64,000 nucleotides of DNA, from the NCBI GenBank assembly GCA_951804985.1, contig OX638130.1:124757593-124821592 (forward strand). Direction: 5' to 3'. Position numbers and translations under genes: made by a program. Position 1 is the stretch's first letter. Each line of letters starts with the position of its first letter. The notes below the pieces were generated by a model. It was given only the letters and a program-made list of their open reading frames with translations. It did not search any database and had not been told where the DNA came from. Below are positions 9,958 to 23,632 of the stretch, piece after piece. This stretch comes from Dryomyza anilis. Its lineage: Eukaryota; Arthropoda; Insecta; Diptera; Dryomyzidae.

Positions 9958-12330
9958 TTGTACGAGAAAACGAATGCAAAGAACTAATCATTTCTATAAA
10001 CTGTTATGCAAAAGTAAAATTTTTTGTACGTTAATAAAGTAAGATTAATCAATGTAAATATGAGAATAAAAATCGATAACATATTTTTAAATAAATGTCA
10101 GATTAAATGTAAGTTATTATTAATATAAAAATATAGGGAAGCAGCATTTAAATTTGATTATGCATTTTATAAAGTTTTAAATTTGTTATTAATAATCCCT
10201 GTACCTCCATTGCTGATTAAAATCAGGGATGATATGTAACACATTTTAGGACTAAATTTTGTTTAGTTTTAAAATGTATTATTTAAAATGCTTATTTTAA
10301 ATTGTATATTTTTAAATGTATATTTAAAATTTCGAATATTTTTTCTTCAATATGCATTTTTAAAATAAATAATTGTAATAGATTAGATAAAATGCATCCC
10401 TTGCAATCTTTTGTAAATTGCTATAGTTGCCAAACTAAAAAAATAATAAGACCTTGATTATCGAAAGTGGGCGTGGCAAATAAAATTGTCAAGCGACGCA
10501 TATATGCTAACCGAAATTCTGACAAATGTCTTTTTTCATACGGTGACAATTAAAATCTCTACAGACAGATTTTTAAAATAAAAAAAATATGTCCGCCATT
10601 AAAAACGTTTATAAACAATACAAATCTAAAATATATTGCTAAAAAAAAATTAACAAAATCTCATATACAATAAAAAAAAAATCTGCAAAAAGCTCATCCA
10701 TTCTCACATAAAATCTGTAGCTCGTTTCTGTATTTGTTTTCGACTACTATTGTCGATTTGACGTCATTTTCATTTTTAATGTTTCTGTAAAATATTGAAC
10801 GTTTGAATCGTTTCATTTTGACATTTTCCAACTTTAGTAGGAATTTACTCACATCACTGTTTCTACAAATAAATCGAATCGTTTTGAAACGATTGTTTTT
10901 TTAATTTCTTTTCACTTCCTCTCGACTTTAAAAATGATTGATATTTGGTTGGAAAATACATTATTTTTTGAATTTTCATAAACTAAAGCGCAGAGATATG
11001 GCTTAAAATGCTGATGCAGCAAACACAGACGTGTGGGCAAGGGACAATTCACGCCAAAATATACTAGAAAAGAACAATGTGTTGTTTGGGAGACAGTTGC
11101 AAGTGAATTGAATGCCATGGAAAGTACAACTTACACTCGTTTCCATAAATGACGAGATTTTTACAATAGGTAATTTGCAGCCTCTTTGGTGAGCCGAAAT
11201 AACTTCATAAATCGCGAATCGGAAATAAGAAATGGGTCCGCCGAATCCCTTAACCGACGCCTCTTAAATCGCAACATATTGAATACGAATTCAATTGCGT
11301 ATTGTTTTATATATAATTTTTATAAAATTTGCTTTAAATATTTTGTAAAGACCTGATAAAACAGATGACAAATTTCACAAATTTCCTTTCGATTTTTGTG
11401 CCAGTTTCAAATCAGACCGTTTTTAAACGATTACTTCGTACAGAAACAGTAAATATCGCACAATCGACAATAATGGAACGAATTGACGTGACGTCACAGA
11501 AATCGACAATTTGTCGAATATGTTACAGAAATACATAAAAACGTAAAGAAATCATAATAAATGTTTTTCTATATTTTTTTTTTATAAAAAATATAATAAA
11601 TTCATCGTTTTTATTGTAAATATTATAAATACGCAAAGAATCAGCGTGAGGATAAAAAATAATTTATGATAGAATAATCTAACATGAAAAAAATCTGATC
11701 ATGTATCTCAGATATGAACCTATAATTATAATTGATCCAACTCCTGGTCGTAGACCAGCAACACGCCACTATAAGAAGGCAGTATCATTTAATTAGAGTC
11801 TTGTTACAATTTTTAGAAAATGTTTGGATAATTTAAATTTATATTTTTATTTATTGGGAATTTAAATGTTGATCAATTTCGATTTTGACACCTTTTTTTT
11901 TTATAAAAATTCATTTAAAAAAAAGACTTTTCGACTTTTAGGGATACCACTTGACCTTGTGATAATTTTTTCTTTTTGTAATTTTTAGGCCCAGTAGCGC
12001 GACAATTTTTATTTTAAAATCCAAAAACCAGTTATAACTTCGATCAGATTTGAATTTTTACATCGGTGCCAGTGGTGCGAGCGGCTAAAAGTACTTCAAT
12101 TTTGGAACTCTACGCTCCTTTTAGGGGGGGCGGTAATTTGAAATGTAAATTTTTATTTTTCTAAAAAAAAATGTTGCACATTTTTCCAATGTAAATAAAT
12201 AATTGTAATAGCATGCAACATGGCAATGCCGTCTTTCGTTGATTATGACGCAGGCTTCGTTAAAAAGATGTCTACTCTCTATTCCGTGATAGGTGTTGGC
12301 CCGAACTGTCAAACAATTAGAGGGTAAAAA
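9538..12330. other. Ranbp16 3' end and intergenic DNA
   Basis: AATAAA signals lie shortly after the Ranbp16 stop (around 9556) and again near 10033. The rest is AT-rich. A weak inverted similarity links about 10750-10800 with 11440-11520 (TTGTCGATT, TTTCTGTA). No gene is supported; a 68-codon minus frame near 11000 has no features. Confidence 0.4.
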
Positions 12331-13586
12331 TTTTCATCGAATCTCTCGCTGGTACAATTCTCCGTTTTGTAGCCCCGTCGTTTGTCGAGTATTGTGTGTG
12401 ATTGAAAGTGAACTAAATGAGTTTCCTTGGGAAAAATTAAATTTGCTATGATTTAGTGCAGTCATAATTAATACGAAACAAAGTGAATTGTGCACAAATT
12501 TGAAAAAATACAAGAAAACATTAAAAACAACCAATAATCCCAAGTGTGTGGAGTGAAAAATCAAGCAAAGAGTAAGCAAAAAATACAAAATTTTTATTAC
12601 AACTTCTACTGTTGAACCGAACCATGAACTGAAAAAAAAACTAATATCTAAAATTGATTTTTTTCTCTCTCTCCCTCTTGCGTTCGCGCTCGTTCTCTCG
12701 CACTCATGCATGCGCCACTTACAACTCTACTGTGTGTATGAACGACGATACACACACACACACGTACGCAAACACACATATAATACAATTTTTTTCACTG
12801 TTCGTCGTCGTCGTTGTTCCTTCGTATTTTCAACCAAGTTTTCCATTGGTTGGTGGTGCAAATTGCAATTTTGGTGTAGGTACCAAAAAAGCAAAAGTTA
12901 AAACGGCAGAGGAAAATTTTGCTCTATTGCTGCGGAAAAGTGTAAAACTTCGAAAAGAAAAGTTTGAAAAAAAAGAAACACACAAAAAGCACTTTGTTGC
13001 AATCAAGAAGAAGTAATTTGTATAAAAATATTATTATCAACATTTCGCTGGAATCAAAAATTATTCATCATCATCAGCACTACCATCATCCTCGGCCGTA
13101 ACCACATCCACACCGATTTATATATACATACAAACCGAACGAACTAAGCAAAAGAAGAAGAAGCAGCAGCAGCAGAAGGCACAGCAGTACCAGTCAAGGC
13201 AGCAGTAGTCGATTCGATTATAATTCACACGCAGCACTAGAATTGAAATTGAATTTAAAACCTAATTAACGTCACTAACGCGCAAATTGCACAAACACAG
13301 CATAAGGCGAACGAACGCACAAACGACCGACCGACAGACCGTTGGACCGACCGACAGACAGACAACCAGACCGACGACACCACCCTGTAAAGCAGCCGCA
13401 CATCCGGCAGGAGCACCCGCAGGTAAATCATACAACCCATCCCCCCCGCACGCATTTACACACTTATTGACTAACTCACTCACTCGCCCTATCACTGAAT
13501 CGCTCGCGTAGCAGCAGTAATTGTAGCAGTCGTCATCGACAGCAGCATCCATCAATAGCAACAGCGGCAGCAGCAGCAACAACAAC
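12331..13586 (+). promoter_or_regulatory. Likely promoter region and 5' UTR of Gbeta13F
   Basis: GC content and codon-free CAG, CA and GACCGACAGAC runs rise from about 12650 towards the ATG at 13587, typical of fly 5' UTRs. A 5' UTR intron is likely at 13423-13511 (CCCGCAG|GTAAATC donor, GACTAAC branch-like site, CGCGTAG acceptor, 89 nt). The transcription start was not fixed. Small open frames are not supported as genes. Confidence 0.5.
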
Positions 13587-14609
13587 ATGAACGAGTTGGA
13601 CAGTCTGAGGCAGGAGGCCGAGTCGCTGAAGAACGCCATACGCGATGCACGCAAAGCCGCCTGCGACACGAGTCTTGTCCAGGCCGCCGCCTCGCTGGAG
13701 CCCATCGGCCGCATACAGATGCGCACGCGTCGCACGTTGCGTGGCCATTTAGCAAAAATCTATGCCATGCATTGGGGCAACGATTCGCGCAATCTGGTGT
13801 CTGCCTCGCAGGATGGCAAACTGATTGTCTGGGATTCGCATACAACAAACAAAGTGCACGCCATACCGTTGCGCTCGTCATGGGTGATGACATGTGCGTA
13901 CGCGCCCTCTGGCAGTTATGTGGCCTGCGGTGGCCTCGATAATATGTGTTCAATTTATAATCTAAAAACACGCGAAGGCAACGTACGCGTTTCGCGCGAG
14001 CTGCCCGGTCATGGTGGCTATTTGTCGTGCTGTCGTTTCTTGGACGACAATCAGATTGTGACCAGCTCCGGCGATATGTCGTGCGGCCTGTGGGACATTG
14101 AGACCGGTCAGCAGGTGACCTCGTTCCTGGGCCATACAGGCGATGTGATGGCGCTGTCACTGGCACCGCAATGCAGAACCTTTGTGTCGGGCGCCTGTGA
14201 TGCCTCGGCGAAGCTGTGGGACATACGTGAGGGCGTCTGCAAGCAGACGTTTCCGGGCCATGAGTCCGATATCAATGCGGTGACATTCTTCCCGAATGGC
14301 CAGGCATTTGCAACTGGCTCCGACGATGCCACCTGCCGTCTGTTCGATATACGCGCCGATCAGGAGTTGGCCATGTACTCGCACGACAACATCATATGCG
14401 GCATCACATCGGTGGCGTTCTCGAAGAGCGGTCGCCTGCTGTTGGCCGGCTACGACGACTTCAACTGCAACGTCTGGGACACGATGAAGGCCGAACGCTC
14501 TGGCATACTGGCCGGCCACGACAATCGCGTCTCCTGTCTGGGCGTCACCGAGAACGGCATGGCCGTGGCCACCGGCTCGTGGGACTCATTCTTGCGTGTG
14601 TGGAACTAA
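13587..14609 (+). CDS. Gbeta13F: Heterotrimeric G protein beta subunit (Gbeta1 class), single coding exon
   Basis: Obligate partner of G-gamma. It anchors G-alpha at the plasma membrane and transmits receptor signals; in flies it is known for neuroblast asymmetric division and gastrulation. The 340-residue frame is full family length with no introns. Residues 1-35 ([20 protein letters not shown]...) form the N-terminal coiled coil that binds G-gamma, followed by seven WD40 blades from about residue 50 to the C-terminal DSFLRVWN. Blade-ending motifs are visible (GKLIVWD, CGLWDIE, AKLWDIR, CRLFDIR, CNVWDTM). The protein is almost identical to Drosophila Gbeta13F. The start ATG follows CAACAAC, a good fly initiation context, and no upstream in-frame extension is plausible. 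GC content is far above the flanks. Several long opposite-strand open frames here are codon-bias shadows. Confidence 0.97.
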   Translation: MNELDSLRQEAESLKNAIRDARKAACDTSLVQAAASLEPIGRIQMRTRRTLRGHLAKIYAMHWGNDSRNLVSASQDGKLIVWDSHTTNKVHAIPLRSSWVMTCAYAPSGSYVACGGLDNMCSIYNLKTREGNVRVSRELPGHGGYLSCCRFLDDNQIVTSSGDMSCGLWDIETGQQVTSFLGHTGDVMALSLAPQCRTFVSGACDASAKLWDIREGVCKQTFPGHESDINAVTFFPNGQAFATGSDDATCRLFDIRADQELAMYSHDNIICGITSVAFSKSGRLLLAGYDDFNCNVWDTMKAERSGILAGHDNRVSCLGVTENGMAVATGSWDSFLRVWN

Positions 14610-17038
14610 GCAGCACCAGCAGCACAACAACAACTGCTATGGCTGAAGCGGGCGCAGAGGGAGGCGGCGGCGGACGGACGGACGAACGAGTAGCAGAAGC
14701 AGTAGAAGCGGAAGTAGTGGATGGATGGAACGACAGTGAGACAGACGGTAACCGATCGATCGAACGTTCGGTGCATAAACAAGATACGCACGCACATAAA
14801 CACACACACACACACAAATCAACAACAAAAACAACACAATTTATATACATTAAACAAATTATTTATATATACAATATATATAAAATAAAAAAAGTAAAGT
14901 TAAAAGTAATGAAAACAAAAAATAATTGCATAAAACTATTGAAAAAATTAAAAAATATATATAAACAAAAGCATTTACAAACACAGCAAGAAAGAAAGTA
15001 AAAACAAATTCAAACAAAACAAAAGCAAAACAACAAAAAGGAGAAAAACCTAAATGAGAATATAACAAAGTAAAAAAAAAAACACAAAAAATAATAATAC
15101 CACATTTATAAACCTTTTCTTATAATATTTAAGTCTTTAATTTATACAACAAACAAAGAAACAAACAAAAAAGAAAGAAAAAAAAAACAAAAGAAAACAA
15201 AATTTTATATGGCCATATAAGCTATACATAAATTTATCTTAACTTAAAAGTAAAAATAATTTATAATAAACTATAAGGTAAAAGTATAAGAACAATATGA
15301 ATACCAAATAGAAATGAAACTTAAACTAACATCATGAAAACCGAATTCTTTACTCTTATTCTTCTTCTCTTACTATTATTATTACTATTATTATTATTAC
15401 GATTATCATTTGATTCGTGAAACACTCTTTAAAGTGTAGACTAACTTAATACATATATCTATGTCTGTCTATTGTTTGGCTCTTTGAAATATGTTTTGTG
15501 CTTTTGTTCGTCTTCGACATATTTTCCTTGCTAATTGTTTTATAATTGTAGCAACAATATATTGTGCTAGCAAACAGCAATAACAAGCGAAACAACAACA
15601 ACAAAAAATTGAATCTTTTTACAATTATGTTTTAAATTTAAACTATTTCTATTTTTTATTTTATTATTATTCTTATGATTATAATAAAACTACTCTATCA
15701 AACGGTAATTAAATGATCTATCTATACAACAATTCTATATAATTTTAAAGTGCTGATTTTAACTGTTTACTAAGGTTTTTTTGCTATAAGATAATTTCAA
15801 ACACTTTTTAGATTCAAAAAAATTACAGAACACAGTTTTCCAAAAAATTGAATATACAATTTTCTTTAAATTGTCGTAAACAAATATTAATATAAGGAAT
15901 CTCAATATTCCAATGAAACTAAACTCGAAATTTTTTGATTCATTTAAGGTCTAATGATAAAAAAATGATTCATGCTACCAGAAAATGTGTAATTTATATC
16001 GTTAGTTTGGATTATATTCTAGATAATGAATCATTTTCATTTTTTTCAAATTAAATCTTTACAAAAAAATAATTTAAAATAAACAAAATATTTGAAGTTT
16101 AGATCCAAATATAATGAAACCTTATTAGAATATGAATATTCTGTGTTATATTAAAATTTCTATTATTCTTTTAGAGAAAATAGCGCTAAAGTTTTTCAAT
16201 AAACTATTCTTGCAAAATACTGTAATTTTTTATTCAAAAGTCTTCAAATTGTTTTAAATAAATTTTATAAGCGTAAACTGTGTATGAAATCAAACAGAGC
16301 ACCCTCTAATTATAAAGAAATGTTGTAGTGGTAGTCCAAAGGAAAAATTACGTTGAGTAGTATAATTATTATGATTATTATTATTATGATTATTATTATT
16401 ATTGTAATTGCTACGTATTAATTAACGTTACTTTCAGCTTTAAAAACAATGTAACAAACAAACAAACAACCAACAACTTTATTAACGTGTGCTATTAGCT
16501 ACAGCAAATTAAAACCTCTACACATTCATAATACATACACGAAAAATATTCCAAGTCATGTGAAAACGTTTTTCTTTTATATATATTTTTTTTTGTTAAT
16601 TTTAAAATTGCATTTGCATTTATTGTCCGCAGTCATTTGTTGCGCCAGCATGCAATAAGAAAACAAACGTATTATTAAAATTATTAGTAAATTCTTTTAT
16701 TTTTATTTTTTTTATGTTTTTCTAATTTTATTTAAAGTCGTCTTCTATTTGCAACAAGAAACTAAAATGTCTTAAAAATTTAATTAATTTCAACTCGATA
16801 ATATGCAAGGAAACACACAGCATTGCATTAGCAAAGGGCAGTAAATAAATAAATTTAAACATTTAACAGCAACAACAAATAATATGCATAAACAACAAAA
16901 AAAAAAAAAAAAAAAAACAACAACAAATTTCAACATCTCAACTCATATTTACATAAATCTGTAATTATAATTAATGATGAATGAACTTTAAATAAAAATA
17001 CATTTGCTTAGTTAGTGTAAACCAAAAAAAAAAAATGT
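14610..17038 (+). other. Gbeta13F 3' UTR and downstream A-rich DNA
   Basis: CAG- and GGCGG-containing sequence follows the stop to about 14760, then A-rich DNA with ACACAC and AAACAAAAC runs. AATAAA-type signals occur near 15265, 16199, 16845 and 16990, so the transcript end cannot be chosen by eye. A run of about 20 A lies near 16898-16917. No other gene is seen. Confidence 0.45.
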
Positions 17039-17240
17039 TTGTTATACTTTTTTTTGTTTCTTCAAGTACTCAGCATGCCTCAAGTAGTTATGCGCTTAGG
17101 GGATCGATTACAGCTGCTGGCGAAAAAGCGAGTTTGGCCAAAATCGAGAAAACATTTTTTCCGTTGCGTTACTCAAATTCGAAATCAAATAAAAAATAAA
17201 ATAAAAATCTTTTTAGCATTGATAGGACTTGCATATTGGT

Positions 17241-17700
17241 CATTCTACGTCAGAAATATCAAATATTTGCCGCACAAATGGAAAAAAGCATTCATTTGTG
17301 AACCATATTTGTATAGCGCAATCCTCCGGATAGTTTAAAAACTTTAACTGCCTCTTTCTGTATTTCGAAACGTACGACTTTTAGACGAAAGTGACGGGGT
17401 CATTCTACGTCAGAAATATCAAATATTTTGCAACCTCACAACAGGAAGAAGTATTCATTTGTGAACCATATTTATAGGATAACGTTGCGCAATCCTCCGG
17501 ATAGTTTAAAAACTTTAACTGTCTCTTTCTGTATTTCGAAACGTACGACTTTTAGACGAAAGTGACGGGGTCATTCTACGTCAGAAATATCAAATATTTT
17601 GCAACCTCACAACAGGAAGAAGTATTCATTTGTGAACCATATTTATAGGATAACGTTGCGCAATCCTCCGGATAGTTTAAATACTCCTGAATAGAATGGA
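17241..17700. repeat. Tandem repeat, about 165-base unit, just under three copies
   Basis: CATTCTACGTCAGAAATATC starts at 17241, 17401 and 17572. Each copy continues through a TTTGTGAACCATATTT block, GCGCAATCCTCCGGATAG and ACGTACGACTTTTAGACGAAA. The first unit lies inside an unremarkable 99-codon open frame (17039-17338), which is why that frame is not called a gene. Confidence 0.8.
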
Positions 17701-17882
17701 CTCTTATACACACTTTCTATATTTCGAAACGCAAGACTATTAGACGAAAGTGACGTAATTTTAAATAAATTTCAAAGTTTTAAAAGACAAGTAAAATGAA
17801 TTCAAAATTTGTACGTCAATTTTTCCTTTCGTCGTTCGTTTTGAAATACAGAAAGTGTGTATAAGAGTACATTCTATTCAGG
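17685..17882. repeat. Inverted repeat (about 70-base arms) at the end of the tandem array
   Basis: 17685-17755 (TCCTGAATAGAATG ... AAAGTGACG) is repeated in inverse at 17814-17882. The arms differ by a few bases and are separated by 58 bases. The left arm overlaps the last tandem unit, so the array plus inverted arm looks like one eroded mobile element. Confidence 0.65.
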
Positions 17883-18374
17883 ACTATCATGATTTATATT
17901 TTGCACGGATTTTTTCACCAAAATAAAATAAGTTTCAAAGCAGGATCTGCGAAAAATAGGAAAATTCACACAAAGCCTGTAATCACGAAGAATTAACGTA
18001 GTTGGTCTATGGGAGACTTACCCAATATAGCATTTTCTGCAGAAAATATTTTGTATGAAAGTTAATTTTATTATTATTACAATTATTTTTTTGTTCGATG
18101 TCAGAAAAATTATTCATAATGAGACTGATAGTTTTTTTTAATTATGGAGAACAATCCAGACTAAACAAAATATATTTTTCTTTTTATATAGTTGGGGCGT
18201 ATCGCACCTTACGTTCTAAATTTGAAAGTTTTCATACGAAATATTTTCGTAAGTGACGTCGATATTTAGAGTTTTTAATTTTTAAGAAATAAAATGAATT
18301 ATTTTCCCTTCCGAAGATGTCCCTCGGTAAAACTGGGTTTGAAGAGATATTTTACTACAGTACAAATTGTTAAT

Positions 18375-19223
18375 CCTACACTAAGAAAACAAAGATGATT
18401 ACCAGAAATATCATAGCACTAAATATCAAGTAATTTACAAATTATTTAGATCGTATTTGAGACAACCATCTCTCAAACATCCGTCAAATACGATTATTTA
18501 TAGCAACCATCAATTAAACATCTTACAAATAGAAAGATAGTTGATGAATATTTGGAAAAGGTACTCCATTAGAATTCGTGGAGTAGTTTTTATTGAATTG
18601 AAAGAAAATTAATCAAATGTATTTTTAATTATGATAGAAATAAAACAGTATACTGTTTATACATCGCCATCGTCATTATAAATCCTTCGAAGGTAAAATT
18701 GTACAACGACTTGAAATTTCTTCGCAGAAGAACCATGTTCGACCGGCGATGCTGTCATCAAAGTAAACTCTGAAAAGAAATATTTTCCATAACGTGTTGA
18801 TAATTTAAATCACAAGATATTTTATTTTCACTTTTACCATTAAAATGTTGTATTTGAGTTGACACATTTTTACACAATTTGATTTAATTAATTGTTGTGG
18901 ATAAATCGAGCGTAAGGAAAAAGTACGCCATTTTCCTTTTTTATGGTAGTCAAATGTCAAATACCTTAAAAGTTTTGCTGCAAATGTCCAAGAACTCAGG
19001 ATGTTTGCTATCAGCTGTATCAACTGTAAATATCTCATTTTTTATTGCTGTTGTGGCAAACATCTCGTAACTATCTCCATATATGTCATATTTAAAAAAT
19101 ATTAATAGTTTTGCTGCAACTTTATTGAAACTTATGGGATGTTTAAATATTTGCTACAAGGCGTAAATTTAAAAGAATAGTTGCAGCAAGACTTTCATAA
19201 ACATATTGTTTTCTTAGTGTAGG
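18375..19223. mobile_element. Candidate inverted-repeat element (849 bases)
   Basis: CCTACACTAAGAAAACAA at 18375-18392 recurs as an exact reverse complement at 19206-19223. The interior is AT-rich with no transposase; short repeats such as AACATCTCxxAA and CAAACATC recur inside. No clear target duplication was found. Confidence 0.5.
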
Positions 19224-22200
19224 AAAATATTCTGAAGGGAAAATAGGCATGGTTCCAACACTGATATTTCTAACATGGTATGACCCGTAAGACTCTACTT
19301 ATATTTTATTAAGGACGATTGATATTTAATAAAAAATCAAAGTACAAAAAAGGGTTGCCCTAACTAACAAACAAAATAAAGACGACTTTAAAAATATAAA
19401 TTCTCATATAATTATTGGTCAGAAAACTGATAAAAGTCGACTTTATTTTGTTTATTGCTTAGACTACATGTGCTATGGTCATTTTAAAATTTCAACAATC
19501 AAAATCTAATTGAATTCATTTTGTTATTACGTAAAGAGTTGAAATTTCATTAAAAACTTTGCATTTAATATTACAGGCATGTTCTGGAAATCCAGTAAAT
19601 TATAATAAGATGAAAACGTATGTGAATTCGAAATATAACTGGACCCAATTCTGTAGTTCGAATTAAGAAAATGTTTTCTTGCTTATCGAACCAAACATAA
19701 ATCAGTCAGTCTTGAGTTATATGAGAAAACTTCAATTGTGGCAAAAAATTTCATTTTTGAATTGGGTGCAGTTGGTCAAAATTGTATATAATGAAACCTA
19801 ACGAAATGAAAGTCGAACGAAAAATAAAAATTAATTCGAAAACTGGGTCGCTGCAGCAAACGTGCTCCTCCCTCATTTTCATGTTCGCCCATTCTTCACA
19901 ATAGTAAAGTACATCAATCTGTTAGCTGATTTCAAAATTTTGACTATTTAACTTCTGTACAACATAAGTTACCGATTTATGAGACGAAAAATTGCGATCT
20001 GTCCTGCAATTCATTTTATGATTTCAATTGCAATTACCGCATTTTAAAAACAGATATTTCGCTCTTTTACTTTTCACATTGCCATTCTTTATGTGTTTAA
20101 TTATATTTTTTTATGAATCTATCTAATACAATGTTTTGAATACTTTAAATAGACTTTTTTTAGCTGTCGAAATGAAATTTAATTTAACTTGTAAACAGTT
20201 TAATATCAACAAACTTTGAATGTATTGAAAAAGCAAAAAATACAGCAGAAAATGTACAAATTTTAAGAATTTAGTTTCTTAGTGCATTTTTTAGTATTTT
20301 TCTTTACATAAATTATAAAAAAAGAAAATATAATAAAGAGTCACAATTGTGTTATGTGCTGACGCAGTGTATTTCCTATATTTAATCAGTTTATTAAAAA
20401 AAATAATAATAAATTCAAAACAACATTTAGTGCGGCCGGCGGCCAGTAATCGCTTAAATAATCCTGCGCGCAAAAACTGCAGCCAACAACGTTATCGCCA
20501 GCTCTCGTCATCGCCGTCGTCGTCTTTTGTACTTAGTTCCAATTTTCTGAGAATTTTTATATACTATATATATATAATATACATACGTACTATATCAAAA
20601 TAATATATAGCATTAAAATATGGACCACACATCCACAAATTATGACAACTTCACAAAACAAAAAAAAAAAACTACATAAATATAAAAAATTGAATAAATA
20701 AAAAAACAAAATATTTTTTCCAATAAATATTTTATTTGAAATATTGTTCATCACACACACACATACATACACTCACACACACACTAAGTATGCGTAAATA
20801 AAATAGCTTTCAATTGTAACTATAATTAGTTTTTGTATTAAATTAAAATCACAACTCAAATACAACAAGTACACAGCTGTTGTAATGTTTCATACTACTT
20901 AAATATTACAAAATATAGCAAGCAGCCCGTCGTACATATAGCAGTCAACAATAGTATACATTTCGATTTTGAATAGGGTGAAAAATATATCATTGCAGCA
21001 GTTGAAGAAAATTAACTGATGTGGGTCAAAACGTTAAGTCATTGTGCTGGATTTTTCAAGCGCATTTAAAACATGTTTCTACAAATTTGTATAACTTTTA
21101 TTTTTGAATTAACAAATTTTATAATATGAATTACAACAATAGTAAATTCAAAAACCCATAACAGTTTTTGGTTTTTAAAATAATATTTTGAGAGTGTATT
21201 CCAATTTCTGAGTATTTAGCAGTAAAACTTAGAAGAAATTAAAATTAAAGTGTATTTTGCCTTTCACAAATAAAACAAAATTGTTCTGTATTATAATTAT
21301 AAATGCGCTTGAAATTTATCGCTATTTGAAAACTTTTACTTGAAATATACTTCGTATTCTGAACACCGCATGGCGTGACCATATACGTTTCCAGTGTACT
21401 ATGCTGCCATTTAAGTTATATAGTCATTTTAAATTATGCGATTACACAACAATTGCTGACAGAAAATTCAAAAATTAACTTTGTGCAAAAAATTAAAGTT
21501 TTCTTTCCACATTACTAATTTATTTTATACAAGAACGCAGTATAGTATGTAATCAAAGAAAACATAAATGACATTCAAGTAACAAACAAAATGATGATAT
21601 ACATATTATTTAAAACGATGCTTATGTTGTGAGTTGTTAGTCAGTCGATTACCCTCAGAGGAGTGTCCATCAACTTGTGTCTCACTATGACGAATGAGTT
21701 CATTTTGGGTTTTTTACATATAAGATTTAACGTTTACAAAACATTTGTATTCGAAATAATCGCATCTTTTGTAATGAGCTAATACAATATGTGTATTATA
21801 AAGCTTGGCATATAAAAAAATGTGAAGTCAAAAATTCATGCATAATAAAACTATAAAAAAAAAACTAAAAAAAAATATATTAAAACAAATTCTTATTAAC
21901 GTCTTATGATGTTTGGACGATTTCCTATGAATTGTATTGAATCTGGTGTGTTTATAAACAATTGAAAAGCATGTTGTACAACAATACAGAGTAAAAAAAA
22001 TAAAAATAAATAAATACTTTGTAGTTTTATTTGAAGACACGGTTAAGTACACGTTTTTGATTTTTATTTTTACAAAAAATAATTCAAAATAAATCTTATT
22101 TTTCAATTCTTTTACATTTAAAATATGCAAATCATATTTTGATTTTTATCTATCAATTTCAAAAAAAAGTTTAAGGGCTCTAAAAGTACTTGCTTTTTTA

Positions 22201-23632
22201 TATTTATGAAGTTTTTTTCACAGAAACCAATATTATAACTGAGGGTCCAAAGACACTTGTAATGAACTTGGTTATTTAATTTAATTCCTCTCGAAAATGT
22301 TAGCTATCGATTAGATTAATCAAAGTCGAATTTTGGTTTAATTGTTTATTCACGATTCATCTGTGCTCGATTTTGAAATCAATACAGGATAACATTTTTT
22401 TCTATATAGATATATCTCTTCCGCCGGTATTGTGAACCACAAAAATACCTCAAATGGAAAACTTCACATAGACCTGGCAACCATGGCTCTTCCGGTAGTG
22501 ACCATAGATGCCAACTCACAGAAATAAATCGCTTTTGAGGGATTTTTTTAAAAAGTGTTTTTTTTTAATTCGGCGAGGATGTTTTTTATGACATAATCTT
22601 TGACAATTCTTTGGTTGTTAGCTTACTTTTGAAATATTTTAACGATTTTTATCGTAAAAAATATTTTCAAATATGTTGTCTACATAAATGTTTTAAAAGT
22701 TAGGGAATAACTTTTTTCAGAACAATCGCTATCGCAAGCGACAACTTTCGGTAGATAGCTATATCGAATATTATCGTTATGGAGTTACGGAATCGCGCTA
22801 CTGTTCATTTAATTACTTTATTTTTGAATTGCCAATAAATTCTTTATTTTCGAATTGCCAATTGTATTCTGGTGACTGTTTCCCAAGTAACACAAAGTAC
22901 AGATATCGGCACAAATTTTAGATATATTCGTTACTTTGGCAGTAAATACGTACCGACATTAATATGGAAATATGAAGATAACTGCTTTTTTCAGTTTTAC
23001 TATTCCAGCTAGAACAATATACGAAATGCTATATTTGCGTCTATCTTTTTTCAGAGAACTTAAAGGTTCGTCCAAAAGTTATCTATTAAGTATCGTACAG
23101 ATATATCAGAAACGTAACTTTTTAAAGTAAACAAATCGAAATAATACCCATGGTGGCACCTCTGAACTTCATACTTCAAAGTTGGCATTCGTTTTTTTTT
23201 CGCTGCGACCGTTTGCTGTTAGCGTTTTTTTTGTCCCGTGTATTTGTGTGGACAAAAATGTCCGATTGATAGTAAAAATAATAATTTTTGCGTTTATGAA
23301 TCGCTACATGACTTAATAGTTGACTTTTAGTTATCTTTTCGAGAGCTAAAAGTCAACAAAGAGGCGGATATACGTAAGTCTTTCAGATACCTTTTTGATC
23401 ACTTTTACGACAACATTCGGATATAGTTAACTTTTTTAAGTTAGTATAAAGTTAGGTTTTGGGCATCGTTTGTCTGGTTGGGTGATTTTATTTTTGAGTC
23501 TCGAAGCAATTTTAATTTTATCTGTGGGACAATGCGATTATTTTAATAATTTGAGACTGACATCTATGCTGGGTGGGTTGGCAACACTGTTTGCAAATCA
23601 GCTGTTAGCAGTGGTGGTGTAATAATTTTGTA
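19224..23632. other. AT-rich intergenic DNA before the PDE12-type gene
   Basis: No gene supported. A small GC-rich island lies at about 20425-20530 (GCGGCCGGCGGCCAG, CGTCGTCGTC) in otherwise A/T-rich DNA, of unknown origin. A TATA dinucleotide run lies near 20562-20582 and CA runs near 20752-20786. The last 600 bases before 23633 are less AT-biased and should contain the PDE12 promoter, but no core motif could be fixed. Confidence 0.35.

Noticed and set aside
13552..14166. 204-codon and other long minus-strand frames opposite Gbeta13F
   Set aside because: They mirror the high-GC, codon-biased Gbeta13F exon and have Arg/Pro/Ser-rich content with no domain; they are shadows.
17039..17338. 99-codon frame
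   Set aside because: Its second half is the first unit of a tandem repeat, and it has no family resemblance.
17241..17700. CRISPR-like array
   Set aside because: Units are 160-171 bases of continuous repeat with no spacers; the organism is a eukaryote.
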